Positions 1 to 8,816 of a DNA stretch of 64,000 nt are shown piece by piece. The position numbers and the translations under genes were made by a program. The DNA comes from JAOUGY01 sp963785075 (GTDB taxonomy: Bacteria > Actinomycetota > Acidimicrobiia > Spongiisociales > ZC4RG35), in the NCBI GenBank assembly GCA_963785075.1, contig CAWATW010000006.1, positions 62,001-126,000 of the forward strand, read 5' to 3'. Position 1 is the first letter of the stretch; each line of letters begins with the position of its first letter. The notes below the pieces were generated by a model. It was not told the DNA's origin, searched no databases, and was given only the letters and a program-made list of their open reading frames with translations.

Positions 1-160
1 TACCGGACCTGATGGTGGAGGCGGTCGATGTCAGGTCCTCCTCGGTACGGGCGGCCAGCACGCAGTCGGCGCCCTCGGCTGCAAGCGCGCCGGCGATCGC
101 CGCCCCGATCCCCTTGCTACCTCCGGTGACCACCGCCACCTTGTCATCGAGTCGTCCCAT
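1..160 (-). CDS. SDR family oxidoreductase, N-terminal fragment (runs off the window)
   Basis: This is the first 53 residues of a short-chain dehydrogenase/reductase; the rest lies left of the window. The nucleotide-binding motif TGGSKGIG is at residues 12-19 after a short beta strand, as in classical NAD(P)-dependent SDRs. The ATG at 158-160 follows a strong ribosome binding site (AAGGAGAGG). It overlaps the end of the upstream acyl-CoA synthetase gene by 17 bases, so it is the last visible gene of the operon that begins at 8577. The active site is not in view, so the substrate cannot be judged. Confidence 0.85.
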   Translation of the reverse strand, partial: MGRLDDKVAVVTGGSKGIGAAIAGALAAEGADCVLAARTEEDLTSTASTIRSG

Positions 161-2201
161 CGTCCTCTCCTTCTACTCGACCAGAAACCATGACCACGTC
201 GAGGACGTGCCAGCCATCCTTCGACCATGCCATCGGGTTCATCTCCATCGCCGCCAGATCCGTCTCGGCAAACGCCTCGCTCGCCATCGACACGAAGCTT
301 GCCAGATCGTCTGCCACTCTGGGACCGAGACGTTTGAGCGCTGCCGAGAGCCCCGGGACACGACCGATGAGAGTGGCGGACGCCGTGGCACTCATCGGGA
401 CAGGGGCGAACCGTTCGAGCCCCATCCCCTCGGCTCCGACACCGCCCGGCCCGATCATGGCCATCGGACCGAACACCGGGTCGTCGAACAGACCGACGAT
501 GACCTCGAATCCTCCGGCCATTCGCTCCACCCGTACCCCGTCGATCGACGTCTCCGGGAGCGCTGTGGTCACCGCGTGGACGATCTCGTCGAATGTACGA
601 CGCACCGCCTCGGGACCCTCGACTCCGAGCCGAACGCCGCCCACCTCCGTCTTGTGCGTCAGCGCCGGCGAGCTCACTTTGATCGCCACCGGACCACCGA
701 GACGGGCGGCGATTGCGACGGCCTCATCGGCATCCGTCGCCAGACCACCATCGACGACCGGGAGATCCCACGACGCCAGAAGCTCCTTCGCCGCGTGCTC
801 CGTGGGAGGCACGTCGATGCGGCTCGGCGACCGGTCGGTCCGCCGCACCACCGGACTCTCTGCCCGCTGCAGCATCGCCGCCATGGCGCGCATTGCCGCC
901 CGTGGTTCGGTGACGGCAGGCAGGCCCGCATCCCGCAACATCTGCAGTCCGACCGCCCCGACGTCGCCGGCCATCCAGAGGTGGATCACCGGGACCGGCG
1001 GATCCAGCTCGAGCAGTCCTCGTACCCGTTCCACGGTGTGAGCCGGTGGGTGAGCTGTGGACACGGCCAGAACACGGTCGAAGTCGCCCGACGCTGCGAA
1101 CAGGCCGACCACCTCGGCGAACCTGCCCGGTCCGCCGATGATCCCGCCCATGTCGAGCGGATTGTCCGACGATCCCTGCTGGAGCAGCGGCGACAGGCGC
1201 TCCCGGAGCTCGTCGCTGGGATGCGGCAGCTCGACACCGCATCGCTCGGCCAGATCCGACAAGAGGATGGCGATGCCGCCCGAATGCGTCACGACGCCCC
1301 AGCGTTCGCCGGCCAACGTTCCGGAGCGGGCGAGCACCTCGGCGACCGCCAGCATCTCCTCGGGCGTCTCGGCAACGGTCACCCCGGTGGCTTCGAGCAC
1401 GCCGTCGAGCACACGCACGGGGACGGCCATCGCCCCGGTGTGGGTACCCATGAGGCCCGCACCGCGCCGACTCGACCCGATCCGACATGCGACGACCGGC
1501 TTACCCGCTCGCCACGCCGCCTCCACCGCGTCGAGGAACGCCGCCCCGTCCCGGACCGTCTCGAGCACAAGAGCGATGACGCGGATCTCTGGCAGGTCGC
1601 ACAGCGCATGGATGCCATCGGCGAGGCCAAGCACCGCTTCGTTGCCAGTCGAGATCGATGCCCCCAGCCCGCTGCCTGCGGCGGCGGCGAGATTGTGGAC
1701 GTAGCTGCCGGTTCCGCCGCTCTGCGTGACGAGACCGACCGGGCCCGATCGGATCTGTTCCGCCGGCCGGTCGAGGCAGGTGAGAAAACTCGCTGCGAGG
1801 CCCACCACCGGTCGGATGATGCCTCCGGAGTTCGGCCCCAGCAGCGGGACCCCGGCCCTCTCCGCGGATTCCACGAGGTCGCGCTGCAATTTCGCCTCCC
1901 CGGCCTCGGCGAAGCCGCCCGCGAACACCACCACTCCTCCGGCGCCAGACGACTCGGCCACCACCTCCGGTACGGCGGCGGCAGGCACGGCGCAGACCAC
2001 CAGGTCGGGCGGATCTGCGAGGTCACCGAACGAACGGACCATCTCGACTCCCGGGACGGCGGGGAGCCTGGGATTCACCCCCACGACGCGGCCCGCGAAT
2101 CCCACCTTGCGGAGGTTCGCCAACACTCGGCCGCCATGCTTGGAGGCGTCGTCGGAGAGCCCGACGATCGCAATCGAAGCTGGGGCGAGCATCCGCTTCA
2201 T
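144..2201 (-). CDS. Acyl-CoA synthetase, ADP/NDP-forming (fused alpha-beta subunits)
   Basis: About 685 residues. An N-terminal CoA-binding Rossmann domain (from IAIVGLSDDASKHGG) and a succinyl-CoA-synthetase-like flavodoxin domain containing THSGGIAI, with the likely phospho-His, are followed by a C-terminal ATP-grasp domain. This is the order of fused acetyl-CoA synthetase (ADP-forming)/acetyltransferase-Pat-like proteins. The family interconverts acyl-CoA + ADP + Pi with acid + CoA + ATP. In this operon, which also has a family III CoA-transferase and a CitE-like lyase, it probably activates or discharges a carboxylic acid; that role is inferred. I chose ATG at 2201. A TTG at 2210 would give a 3-base overlap with the upstream gene and is the alternative. 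Confidence 0.87.
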   Translation of the reverse strand: MKRMLAPASIAIVGLSDDASKHGGRVLANLRKVGFAGRVVGVNPRLPAVPGVEMVRSFGDLADPPDLVVCAVPAAAVPEVVAESSGAGGVVVFAGGFAEAGEAKLQRDLVESAERAGVPLLGPNSGGIIRPVVGLAASFLTCLDRPAEQIRSGPVGLVTQSGGTGSYVHNLAAAAGSGLGASISTGNEAVLGLADGIHALCDLPEIRVIALVLETVRDGAAFLDAVEAAWRAGKPVVACRIGSSRRGAGLMGTHTGAMAVPVRVLDGVLEATGVTVAETPEEMLAVAEVLARSGTLAGERWGVVTHSGGIAILLSDLAERCGVELPHPSDELRERLSPLLQQGSSDNPLDMGGIIGGPGRFAEVVGLFAASGDFDRVLAVSTAHPPAHTVERVRGLLELDPPVPVIHLWMAGDVGAVGLQMLRDAGLPAVTEPRAAMRAMAAMLQRAESPVVRRTDRSPSRIDVPPTEHAAKELLASWDLPVVDGGLATDADEAVAIAARLGGPVAIKVSSPALTHKTEVGGVRLGVEGPEAVRRTFDEIVHAVTTALPETSIDGVRVERMAGGFEVIVGLFDDPVFGPMAMIGPGGVGAEGMGLERFAPVPMSATASATLIGRVPGLSAALKRLGPRVADDLASFVSMASEAFAETDLAAMEMNPMAWSKDGWHVLDVVMVSGRVEGEDDGTTR

Positions 2202-2206
2202 CGACT

Positions 2207-3169
2207 TCAAACGCCGCGCAGTTGCGGCATCACCTCAGCCGCGAACAGCTCGAGACTGTCGTGGCGGCCCATGTCGTAGAAGTAGAGGATCATGTCGGAG
2301 CATCCTTCGGCCCGGTACTCGCCCAGCATCTCGACCGCCTGGTCCACGGTGACTGCGAAGTGCTCGTCGGCGAATTCGTCGGGCGTGCAGTTGCGGCGTT
2401 CGGCGGCGATCTCGAGCTTGGCCGCCAGGTCGGCGTCGTCGCGTCCGATGACGGACATCAAATGGACCGAGCGGCCTATCTCGCCGTAATCCCTTCCCAC
2501 ATCGGCACAGTGCCGTTCGAGGACCTCGGACTTGTGGCGGAACGTGTCGATGTCCCCCGAGAAGTTCGAGTAGTCGCCGTACTCGGCCACGATCCGCAGC
2601 GTGCGGCGCTCGCCGCCCCCTGCGATCCACAGCGGCGGGTGGGGATGCTGGAGCGACCTCGGCCTCGTGATCGCCCCACCCAGGATGTAGTGCTCGCCGA
2701 CGAAATGCGCTTCCTCCTGCGTCCACATGGCGATCAGGACTTGAGCAGCTTCCTCCAGCATGTCCAGGCGTTCCCCGTCGGGCGGGAACGGGTAGCCGTA
2801 TCCCCGGAACTCGTGAGTCGACCACCCTGCGCCGATACCGACGTCGAGGCGTCCACCGCTCATCGCATCGACCGACGCGGCGATCTTCGCCAGGAGCGAC
2901 GGCGGTCGGTACGGAATGCACGTACACATCTGTCCGAGACGGACCCTGCTGGTGGTCACCGCAAGCGCAGCCATGAGCGACCAGGCTTCGAACACAGACT
3001 CCTGGCTCGGAACCGGGTGCGTGTGGAAATGGTCGTACACCCAGACCGAGTCGTATCCGGCTTCCTCGATCGTCCGTGCGGTGTCTGCGATCCGATCCCA
3101 TTGCCGGGCCACCGGGACACCCACCAGATCCATCTTCCAGCCCTGAGGCACAAACGTTCCAAACCTCAT
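2207..3169 (-). CDS. LLM class flavin-dependent (FMN/F420) oxidoreductase
   Basis: 320 residues of the bacterial luciferase-like TIM-barrel family. It starts MRFGTFVPQGW, has the YDSVWVYDHF segment typical of the flavin-binding barrel near residues 35-45, and ends in a conserved helix. These enzymes use FMNH2 or reduced F420 for oxygenation or hydride transfer; the cofactor cannot be decided from sequence alone. The open frame continues upstream to 3730. The real start is ATG 3167-3169, because it has AGGAGTG just upstream and overlaps the MFS stop by ATGA. Its place between a transporter and an acyl-CoA synthetase suggests oxidation of the imported substrate. Confidence 0.9.
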   Translation of the reverse strand: MRFGTFVPQGWKMDLVGVPVARQWDRIADTARTIEEAGYDSVWVYDHFHTHPVPSQESVFEAWSLMAALAVTTSRVRLGQMCTCIPYRPPSLLAKIAASVDAMSGGRLDVGIGAGWSTHEFRGYGYPFPPDGERLDMLEEAAQVLIAMWTQEEAHFVGEHYILGGAITRPRSLQHPHPPLWIAGGGERRTLRIVAEYGDYSNFSGDIDTFRHKSEVLERHCADVGRDYGEIGRSVHLMSVIGRDDADLAAKLEIAAERRNCTPDEFADEHFAVTVDQAVEMLGEYRAEGCSDMILYFYDMGRHDSLELFAAEVMPQLRGV

Positions 3170-4356
3170 CCGACACTCCTCTCTCTCACCGCCCGCTCCA
3201 ACCTGCGTCCTCCGAGGACCGAGAAACCGGCCGCCAACGCCAACATCATGCCCGCCACCGTCCACGCCGTCCGGTAGGAGAACTGCTCGACGAGCACGCC
3301 GAAGGTGAGCGGTCCGAGGATCCCCCCACCGTATTGACCCGCTCCGACGATGCCGGACGCCACGCCCTCGGCACCCGGGGTCCGCGACAGCACGGCGAAG
3401 CTCAGCAGGCTGGGCCACGCCCATCCGGTGCCGAACGCCGCCAGCGTGACGATTGCGAGGCTCAGACCCGACTCGGGAACCCCCAAGAACCAGATCGACA
3501 GCGCACCCGCTGTGAGAATCGAGGTCAGGAGTCCGAAGTGGATCGAGGGCCGGCGATCTGCGATCCATCCCCAACCGATTCGACACACGATTCCGAACGC
3601 GCTTCCCACGGAGAGCAGGGTCCCGGCCATACCGACCCCGATCCCTTTCGACACCGCCGACTCCACGTAGAAGGCTCCCAAGGACGCCGAGGCGTTGACC
3701 GCACAGAATGCTGCGAGCGACAGGATCCACACGGGTCCCTTCGGCACCCAGCCGCCCGTCGAACGCGCGTGGCTAGGTACCTGCTGTCTGATACCTCCGC
3801 CGACGACGATCGGAATGGCCAGAAGGGCGGCCAACGCAAACGCCCATCGCCACCCGATCGTCAGTCCGATGAGCGGGACCGCGGCTCCCGCGAGCATCGT
3901 GGCATAAGGGCCCGCCGATTGCTTCACTGCGTAGCCGATCCCCTGTCTACTCGGCGGAAATCCACGTGCAAACGCCAGATTGGAACCCGGGAAGGCAATC
4001 CCGTTGGCCACACCGGCCACCACCAGGAAGGCCGCAAGCGTGAGCCAGGATCTCGCAAACAGGGAGATGCCGACGAAGACGAGGATCGACAGCGAGGCCG
4101 CCACCGCCATGGCCCTGGGGCCACCGAGTCGCTCGGCCAGCGGTCCAGCGGGGAAGGTGGTCAGCGCCGATGTCAGGTAGTAGATGGTGGCGAGCGCGCC
4201 GAGCGCGGATTCCCCGAACCCCAGCTCCGGTCGGATGAACACCGCCATCGCACCCACGAGGAAGATCGGAAGCGCCCCAAGCGTGATCGACATCGAGGTG
4301 GCGAACAACGTGGGGAGCGGCCGGTTCGCCAATGCAAACGCAGACGTCGCGGTCAT
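3166..4356 (-). CDS. MFS transporter, probable carboxylate/small organic acid uptake
   Basis: 396 residues with about twelve hydrophobic segments and the cytoplasmic loop GPLAERLGG between TM2 and TM3, a variant of the major facilitator motif A. The second half repeats the pattern after a central loop near residue 195. It is an integral inner-membrane proton- or Na-coupled carrier; the substrate is unknown. It is the only obvious transporter of the 1-8577 operon and so probably imports the compound processed by the flanking enzymes (inference). ATG at 4354-4356 overlaps the preceding stop by ATGA, and its own stop overlaps the next start the same way. The codons upstream of this ATG read as non-membrane arginine-rich sequence and are excluded. 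Confidence 0.9.
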   Translation of the reverse strand: MTATSAFALANRPLPTLFATSMSITLGALPIFLVGAMAVFIRPELGFGESALGALATIYYLTSALTTFPAGPLAERLGGPRAMAVAASLSILVFVGISLFARSWLTLAAFLVVAGVANGIAFPGSNLAFARGFPPSRQGIGYAVKQSAGPYATMLAGAAVPLIGLTIGWRWAFALAALLAIPIVVGGGIRQQVPSHARSTGGWVPKGPVWILSLAAFCAVNASASLGAFYVESAVSKGIGVGMAGTLLSVGSAFGIVCRIGWGWIADRRPSIHFGLLTSILTAGALSIWFLGVPESGLSLAIVTLAAFGTGWAWPSLLSFAVLSRTPGAEGVASGIVGAGQYGGGILGPLTFGVLVEQFSYRTAWTVAGMMLALAAGFSVLGGRRLERAVRERSVG

Positions 4357-5546
4357 TCCCCAGGCCAGACTCCGACGGCGCCGTCCACCACGAGTTGGTG
4401 GACTTCGTCCTCGGAGAGACCAAGGCGCTCTCTCAGGATGATCTCGGTGTGCTCCCCGAGCATCGGGGCAGCCTCCGAAGGCATCTGCCAATCGGAGAAC
4501 TTGACGGGGCTCGGCGTGTATTTGATCTCGCCGAGAGTGGGATGCTGGTATGTCCGCACCATGTCACGGGCCAGGATCTGTTCATCGGTGAGTACGCCGG
4601 CCATGTCGTTCACGGGTGCGGAAGGAATGTCGAACTCGTCCAACCGGGCCACCCATTCTGCCTTGCTTCGGCTTCGGAAGGCCTCGTCGAGGATCGGTAC
4701 CAACCACTGGCGGTTTTCGACACGTCTGGCGTTGTCCGAGCTGCGTGGATCCTGCTTGAGGTCGGGCCGGTCGATTGCATCGCAGAGGTTGCGCCAGAAC
4801 TTCTCGTCTCGGGCGGCGACCACCACGTATCCGTCGGAGGTCTCGAACGCCTGCCACGGAACCATGTGCGCATGCCCGGTCCCCTGCCGCACCACCGCCT
4901 TCCCCGAGTTGAGGTGATCGAGGGCGTCGTACGACAGCATGGACACCAGCGAGTCGAGCATCGACACGTCGGCGTGGCGCCCGACGCCGTGCAGTCCTCG
5001 ATCGACCAGGCCGGCGAGCACCGAGATACACGCGAAGATGCCCCCGGAGATGTCGGCGAGTGGTATGCCGACCCGGGCCGGCGGGCCGTCGGGGTCACCG
5101 GTGATGTCCATGTGACCCGAGTACGCCTGAACGACGAGATCGAAGGCAGCCTTGTCGCGTGCCGGTCCGTACTCGCCGAACCCTGTCACGGACACGGTCA
5201 CGATGTCAGGGTTGCGCGCCTTCAGGGTCTGGTGATCGATGCCCAGCCGCTTCATGACGCCAGGCCGGAAGTTGTCGACAACGGCGTCGGCCTGCTCGAC
5301 CATCCGGTAGAACACGTCGAGGCCGTCGGCGTTCTTGAGGTCGATCACGACGCTCTTCTTCCCCCGATTCATGAACAGGTGGATGGCGCTCTCGCCACGG
5401 AGCGGTGCGATCTTCGGGTTTCGAGCGGTGTCACCGGTGATCGGCTCCACCTTGATCACCTCGGCTCCCAGCTCGGCGAGGATGGCCCCGCCGTACGTGC
5501 CCGCGATCACCTGCCCGAGCTCGATGACGGTGATCCCGGTCAGCAC
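4353..5546 (-). CDS. CaiB/BaiF (family III) CoA-transferase
   Basis: 397 residues, standard length for family III CoA-transferases such as formyl-CoA:oxalate or succinyl-CoA:substrate transferases. The N-terminus (VIELGQVIAGTYGG, then LGAEVIKVEP) is the classical CoA-binding region, followed by NRGKKSVVIDL. The catalytic aspartate is probably Asp-165 in IPLADISGG. The enzyme moves CoA between carboxylic acids, and here would activate the substrate for the CitE-like lyase or the acyl-CoA dehydrogenase across the divergent promoter. It starts with GTG 5544-5546, preceded by GGAG. Substrate specificity is not readable. A heptamer repeat separates it from the upstream gene. Confidence 0.93.
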   Translation of the reverse strand: MLTGITVIELGQVIAGTYGGAILAELGAEVIKVEPITGDTARNPKIAPLRGESAIHLFMNRGKKSVVIDLKNADGLDVFYRMVEQADAVVDNFRPGVMKRLGIDHQTLKARNPDIVTVSVTGFGEYGPARDKAAFDLVVQAYSGHMDITGDPDGPPARVGIPLADISGGIFACISVLAGLVDRGLHGVGRHADVSMLDSLVSMLSYDALDHLNSGKAVVRQGTGHAHMVPWQAFETSDGYVVVAARDEKFWRNLCDAIDRPDLKQDPRSSDNARRVENRQWLVPILDEAFRSRSKAEWVARLDEFDIPSAPVNDMAGVLTDEQILARDMVRTYQHPTLGEIKYTPSPVKFSDWQMPSEAAPMLGEHTEIILRERLGLSEDEVHQLVVDGAVGVWPGE

Positions 5547-5560
5547 AGGTCGCTCCGCGA

Positions 5561-5595
5561 CGTACTACGTACGGGGTACTGAGTACTGAGTACTG
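5561..5595. repeat. Intergenic heptanucleotide repeat, GTAC core, five units
   Basis: GTAC recurs exactly every 7 bases at 5562, 5569, 5576, 5583 and 5590; the last two full units are both AGTACTG. It fills the gap between the CoA-transferase start and the Gfo/Idh stop. The same AGTACTG unit reappears at 53.7 kb. Confidence 0.85.
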
Positions 5596-5601
5596 GACGG
5601 C

Positions 5602-6696
5602 TCACCACTCGAGGGTCACCACTTCGCCGGACTTGGCGGACTTGTCGACGGCCCTCGAAATGACGAGCACGTCGATGCCTTCCTCACCGGTGGCGAGGAT
5701 GGGGTCCTGCCGCTTCTGGCCGACGGCGTTGATGAAGGCGTGGGTTTCCTCCTGCATCGCACCGAAGTGCTCACCGAGCGCCCAGTCACCTGGCATGTAC
5801 GAACCGAGCATGGCCACATGCATGCTGGCGTCAGGCGTGTACGGAGAGTGGATTGGCTTGCGCGAGGCAAGCATGACGTCGCGGTGATCGTCCTTGACGC
5901 TGACCGTGCCTTCTCGGCCGAACAGCTCGAAGTCCATGCTGGCGACGTTGGCGGGCCAGAACTCGGGGAGCTCCCAGCTGACGCCGAGGTTCGCCACCGT
6001 CCCGTCCTCGTACCTCAAGACACACCAGGTGGAGTCGGGAGCTCCGTAGTCCTCCGAAATCCGCCCCTTCGTCGAACCGGCGGCGTACACGGAGACCGGC
6101 TTCTGCCCATCGAGATACCACGTCAGCAGGTCGAACAGATAGGTCATCGTGTTGATCGAAGGCGTGGTGGTGCCTGCCCGCGAGATCACCGCCCGAGCCA
6201 CGGACTCCGCAAGATAGATCGTCGCCTTTGCGCTCGTCACGTCTCCGATGTAGCCCTTGTTCACGTGCTCCTTGATGGCGAGATAGCGCCTGCGAAACCG
6301 TTGGGTGAAACCCGTGTAGACACGGACCCCGTATTCGTCGGCCGCCGCCAGCAACTTGTGGCCCTCGTCGGGCAGGATCGTGAACGGCTTCTCGATGAGC
6401 ACGGTCTTGCGCGCCTGGATGGCCGCCATCGCCGGTTCGTAGTGCGAGTCCTCCGTGGAGGCGATGATCACGGCGTCCACATCGTCGCGCGTCACGATCT
6501 CCATGGCATCGGTGGTGACGACGTCGGCTTCACAGGAGTCGCCGAGTCGCCGGCCCTTCTCCTCCACGATGTCGCACACCGCCAGGAAGTCGACGGACGG
6601 GTGCCGGTGTGAGATCTCGGCCCGGAGGGATCCGATCGACCCGGCACCCACCACTGCGACTCCGACACCGCCCTCGATGTATCGATTCCTGGTCAT
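5602..6696 (-). CDS. Gfo/Idh/MocA family NAD(P)-dependent oxidoreductase
   Basis: 364 residues. The N-terminal Rossmann domain has VAVVGAGSIG near residues 13-22. The diagnostic EKP motif is at residues 102-104, its lysine being a catalytic residue of the family. The C-terminal alpha/beta dimerisation domain follows from about residue 130. Members oxidise or reduce sugars, inositols and related hydroxy or dihydrodiol compounds. It starts at ATG 6694-6696, which overlaps the stop of the CitE-like gene by ATGA, so the two are probably translated together. The substrate is unknown; a hydroxy-acid or polyol-like intermediate would fit the operon. Confidence 0.92.
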   Translation of the reverse strand: MTRNRYIEGGVGVAVVGAGSIGSLRAEISHRHPSVDFLAVCDIVEEKGRRLGDSCEADVVTTDAMEIVTRDDVDAVIIASTEDSHYEPAMAAIQARKTVLIEKPFTILPDEGHKLLAAADEYGVRVYTGFTQRFRRRYLAIKEHVNKGYIGDVTSAKATIYLAESVARAVISRAGTTTPSINTMTYLFDLLTWYLDGQKPVSVYAAGSTKGRISEDYGAPDSTWCVLRYEDGTVANLGVSWELPEFWPANVASMDFELFGREGTVSVKDDHRDVMLASRKPIHSPYTPDASMHVAMLGSYMPGDWALGEHFGAMQEETHAFINAVGQKRQDPILATGEEGIDVLVISRAVDKSAKSGEVVTLEW

Positions 6697-7592
6697 GCGT
6701 TCTCTTTGGACTGGCGGGCGGCAGCACGTTCGGCTGCATCCGCCCTTGCGATCACCGTCCGCGCCACTCGGGCCACGGCGTAGTCGACCATCTTTCCGTC
6801 GACACTGATGGAGGCGGAGCCGTCAGCCTCTGCCTGCTCGAACGCCTCCAACACCTTCCGTTGGTACGCCACAACGTCTGGCGCCGGCGTGAAGACGTCG
6901 TTGATGACCGCCACCTGGGCCGGGTGAATGGCGACCTTGCCGACGTATCCGAGCCTCCGCGCCAGCTCGGACTCCACGCGCAGAGCTTCGAGATTCCTAA
7001 AGTCCATGAAGACAGCTTCGAACGGATGCTCGATGCCTGCGGCCCGGGACGACATGAGCACCTGTGCCCGGGCCTGCATCAGCCCCGTCCCCTCCGGAGT
7101 CCACTCGCATCCGAGGTCTGCGACCAGGTCTCCCTGCTCCCCGCCTCCGAACATCACACATTCGACGCGATCACTCGCCGTCGCCATGTCGTAGGTATTG
7201 CGAACCCCCAGTGCGCTCTCGATGAGCGGGACGATCCCAATGCTGCCGACCGTGTGTCCCGACGTCATCTCGAGCGCCGTGAGGGCACCGTCGATCTGCT
7301 TGACGACGTCGGCGTGTTCGGCTTTGGGGATCACCAATCCGGCCACCCCGGCCCGTCCCGCTGCGATCACGTCGTCCCAGATCATGCCGGTTTCGGGCCC
7401 ATTGGTTCGAACGAAGAGAGGAACAGGTGAGTGAGGGAGGTCGCCCAGCAGCTCGCGAGCCTGTGGCTTGGCATCGAGCGCCACCGCATCTTCGAGGTCG
7501 ATGATCACAGCATCGCTCCCGGAGCGGATCGCTTTCTCGATCAGATCACGCCGGTGACCCGGCGTGAAGATCATCGAACGGAGTGCGTCCAT
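6693..7592 (-). CDS. CitE-like HpcH/HpaI aldolase/citrate lyase family protein
   Basis: 299 residues, typical of CitE/malyl-CoA lyase-like enzymes. It begins with RSMIFTPGHRRDLIEKA and has the Mg-binding context DAVIIDLEDAV near residue 30. GGEQGDLVADLG near residue 150 and AIHPAQV near residue 225 are both family signatures. These TIM-barrel enzymes cleave or form C-C bonds in hydroxyacyl-CoA compounds such as malyl-, citramalyl- or beta-methylmalyl-CoA. With a CoA-transferase and acyl-CoA synthetase in the operon, a retro-Claisen cleavage of a hydroxyacyl-CoA is likely (inference). ATG 7590-7592 follows GAGAGGAGAG. The open frame continues upstream to 7931 but that part overlaps the cyclase gene and is not used. 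Confidence 0.92.
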   Translation of the reverse strand: MDALRSMIFTPGHRRDLIEKAIRSGSDAVIIDLEDAVALDAKPQARELLGDLPHSPVPLFVRTNGPETGMIWDDVIAAGRAGVAGLVIPKAEHADVVKQIDGALTALEMTSGHTVGSIGIVPLIESALGVRNTYDMATASDRVECVMFGGGEQGDLVADLGCEWTPEGTGLMQARAQVLMSSRAAGIEHPFEAVFMDFRNLEALRVESELARRLGYVGKVAIHPAQVAVINDVFTPAPDVVAYQRKVLEAFEQAEADGSASISVDGKMVDYAVARVARTVIARADAAERAAARQSKENA

Positions 7593-7605
7593 CGAGTCTC
7601 TCCTC

Positions 7606-8577
7606 TCACTTGATCGCCATCGGGTTGAGTGGCGAACCGACCGCCCGTGTGAACGGCAACGGCGGTCCGGCGAAGAAGAACTCATAGCGGCCATCTTCGG
7701 CACAGTCCGCAGCCAGCGGGTCGAGATCGAAGATCTCACCGAGCCAGAGACCCATGTGATTGATGAGCACGATGTGCAGTGGCTGAAAGGTGTCCGGCGT
7801 CTCGTTGGGGCGGACCTCGAGTCCCCAGGTGTCGGCCGCGAGCGCGGCGATGTCGCGTTCGGCGATCCAGTCGACGCTGCCGAGGCCGAGGCCGGGTGCA
7901 GATCCACCGGCGTAGTCGCCCCAACTTCCATTGGCGCGGGCCATGGTCATGGCACCGGTGCGAACGAAGACGAAGTCACCCTCCCCCACCTCGAGGCCCG
8001 CCATGTCGGCCGCCCGATCCAGCTCGTCACCGTTTATTGCGTGACCGGGTTCGAGCCAATCGACTCCGAGTGCCTTCGCCACGTCGAGGAGCACACCTCG
8101 CCCGACCATCCCGTCGGCGGCCTGTTTGACCGAGCCTTTCATGGCTCCTCTGCTGCTCACCCACTCCGCGCCGAAGCCGTTGTAGATCTTGTCCTCGAAG
8201 ACGACATGGCCCATCGCATCCCATTGCGTGCCGCTCTGGAGCGGCATGATGATGAGGTCGTCGGTGCCGCGAAAGTGCTTGTCGACGCCTCCGTAGAAGT
8301 CGCGCACCGAGGAGCCGGCGATCACGTCCGCGCCATCGCGAATCATGAGGTGAATGGGATTGAATCGACCGAATGCACCGGTCTGGGGCCCGGCATCGTC
8401 GAAGGGCAGCGCCATCGAGATGGTGGTGCCCCGTTCGATGAGGGCGCTCGCACGAACGATGTGTTCGGGTTTCACCAGATTGAGCGTTCCGCGTTCGTCG
8501 TCTTCGCCCCAGCGTCCCCAATTGCTGTGGCGTTCGCACAGGGCGCGAACGGTCTCGATGGTTGGTGTCTCGGCCAC
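7606..8577 (-). CDS. Cyclase family protein (kynurenine formamidase-like metal hydrolase)
   Basis: 323 residues of the cyclase/KynB superfamily. The metal-binding signature appears as SGTQWDAMGH near residues 115-124, the variant (GTQ-W-D instead of GTH-x-D) common in the longer ~320-residue branch. Short members such as the one at 44185 keep THVDSFSH. The family hydrolyses amide or formamide bonds using divalent metal. It is the first gene of the operon running left to position 1. GTG 8575-8577 is preceded by GGGAGGT. It is probably transcribed from the divergent promoter at 8718-8747. Confidence 0.9.
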   Translation of the reverse strand: MAETPTIETVRALCERHSNWGRWGEDDERGTLNLVKPEHIVRASALIERGTTISMALPFDDAGPQTGAFGRFNPIHLMIRDGADVIAGSSVRDFYGGVDKHFRGTDDLIIMPLQSGTQWDAMGHVVFEDKIYNGFGAEWVSSRGAMKGSVKQAADGMVGRGVLLDVAKALGVDWLEPGHAINGDELDRAADMAGLEVGEGDFVFVRTGAMTMARANGSWGDYAGGSAPGLGLGSVDWIAERDIAALAADTWGLEVRPNETPDTFQPLHIVLINHMGLWLGEIFDLDPLAADCAEDGRYEFFFAGPPLPFTRAVGSPLNPMAIK

Positions 8578-8599
8578 TGACAGCTACCTCCCGTGGGAC

Positions 8600-8634
8600 C
8601 GTATCCGGTCTCCAGTCTCCAGTCTCCAGTCGGC
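8600..8634. repeat. Intergenic heptanucleotide repeat, AGTCTCC unit
   Basis: Five 7-base units run from 8600: one degenerate, then GGTCTCC, AGTCTCC, AGTCTCC and AGTCGGC. The pair GGTCTCC-AGTCTCC is repeated exactly at 32602-32615. The repeat lies just upstream of the start of the cyclase gene, between it and the left operator. Confidence 0.85.
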
Positions 8635-8680
8635 CGATCCGTCTCACCGACCGAATCGACCACGAGAGATTCGAGCGCTT

Positions 8681-8699
8681 TGTCTCATAGTTCGAGACA
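8681..8699. promoter_or_regulatory. Palindromic operator, copy 1 (GTCTC-N7-GAGAC)
   Basis: TGTCTC and GAGACA form a perfect 6-bp inverted repeat around a 7-base spacer. It sits about 10 bases downstream of the predicted transcription start of the minus-strand operon, a position where a bound repressor would block elongation or initiation. The geometry suits a homodimeric TetR, MarR or IclR-type regulator. No such gene is visible in the window. Confidence 0.65.
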
Positions 8700-8717
8700 T
8701 CAACGCGGTTCGACCAA

Positions 8718-8747
8718 ACCCTACGCCGTTGCCAACGCGACTGTCAA
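8718..8747 (-). promoter_or_regulatory. Minus-strand promoter, TTGACA-N18-TAGGGT
   Basis: Read on the minus strand, a consensus TTGACA (-35, 8747 to 8742) is separated by 18 bases from TAGGGT (8723 to 8718), which fits the relaxed actinobacterial TANNNT -10. It would drive the cyclase-to-SDR operon. The -35 box lies 23 bases from the -35 box of the opposite promoter. Confidence 0.55.
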
Positions 8748-8770
8748 TACCCTCTGGGCAGCCCACACTG

Positions 8771-8800
8771 TTGACATCTTCTGCCCAACCATCGTACCCT
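8771..8800 (+). promoter_or_regulatory. Plus-strand promoter, TTGACA-N18-TACCCT
   Basis: TTGACA at 8771-8776 and TACCCT at 8795-8800 are 18 bases apart, the same spacing as in the opposite promoter. Transcription would start near 8807, about 10 bases before the second operator, and drive the acyl-CoA dehydrogenase operon. Confidence 0.55.
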
Positions 8801-8816
8801 CAGAAGGCGCGAATGC

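Noticed and set aside
12..2279. Long open frame on the plus strand opposite the acyl-CoA synthetase
   Set aside because: Arg/His/Pro-rich translation without any domain, the usual antisense shadow in GC-rich DNA; the minus-strand gene has clear motifs.
2207..3730. Extended N-terminus of the luciferase-like oxidoreductase to 3730
   Set aside because: The extension overlaps the MFS gene in another frame and is arginine/glycine-rich; a good ribosome site and an ATGA overlap fix the start at 3169.
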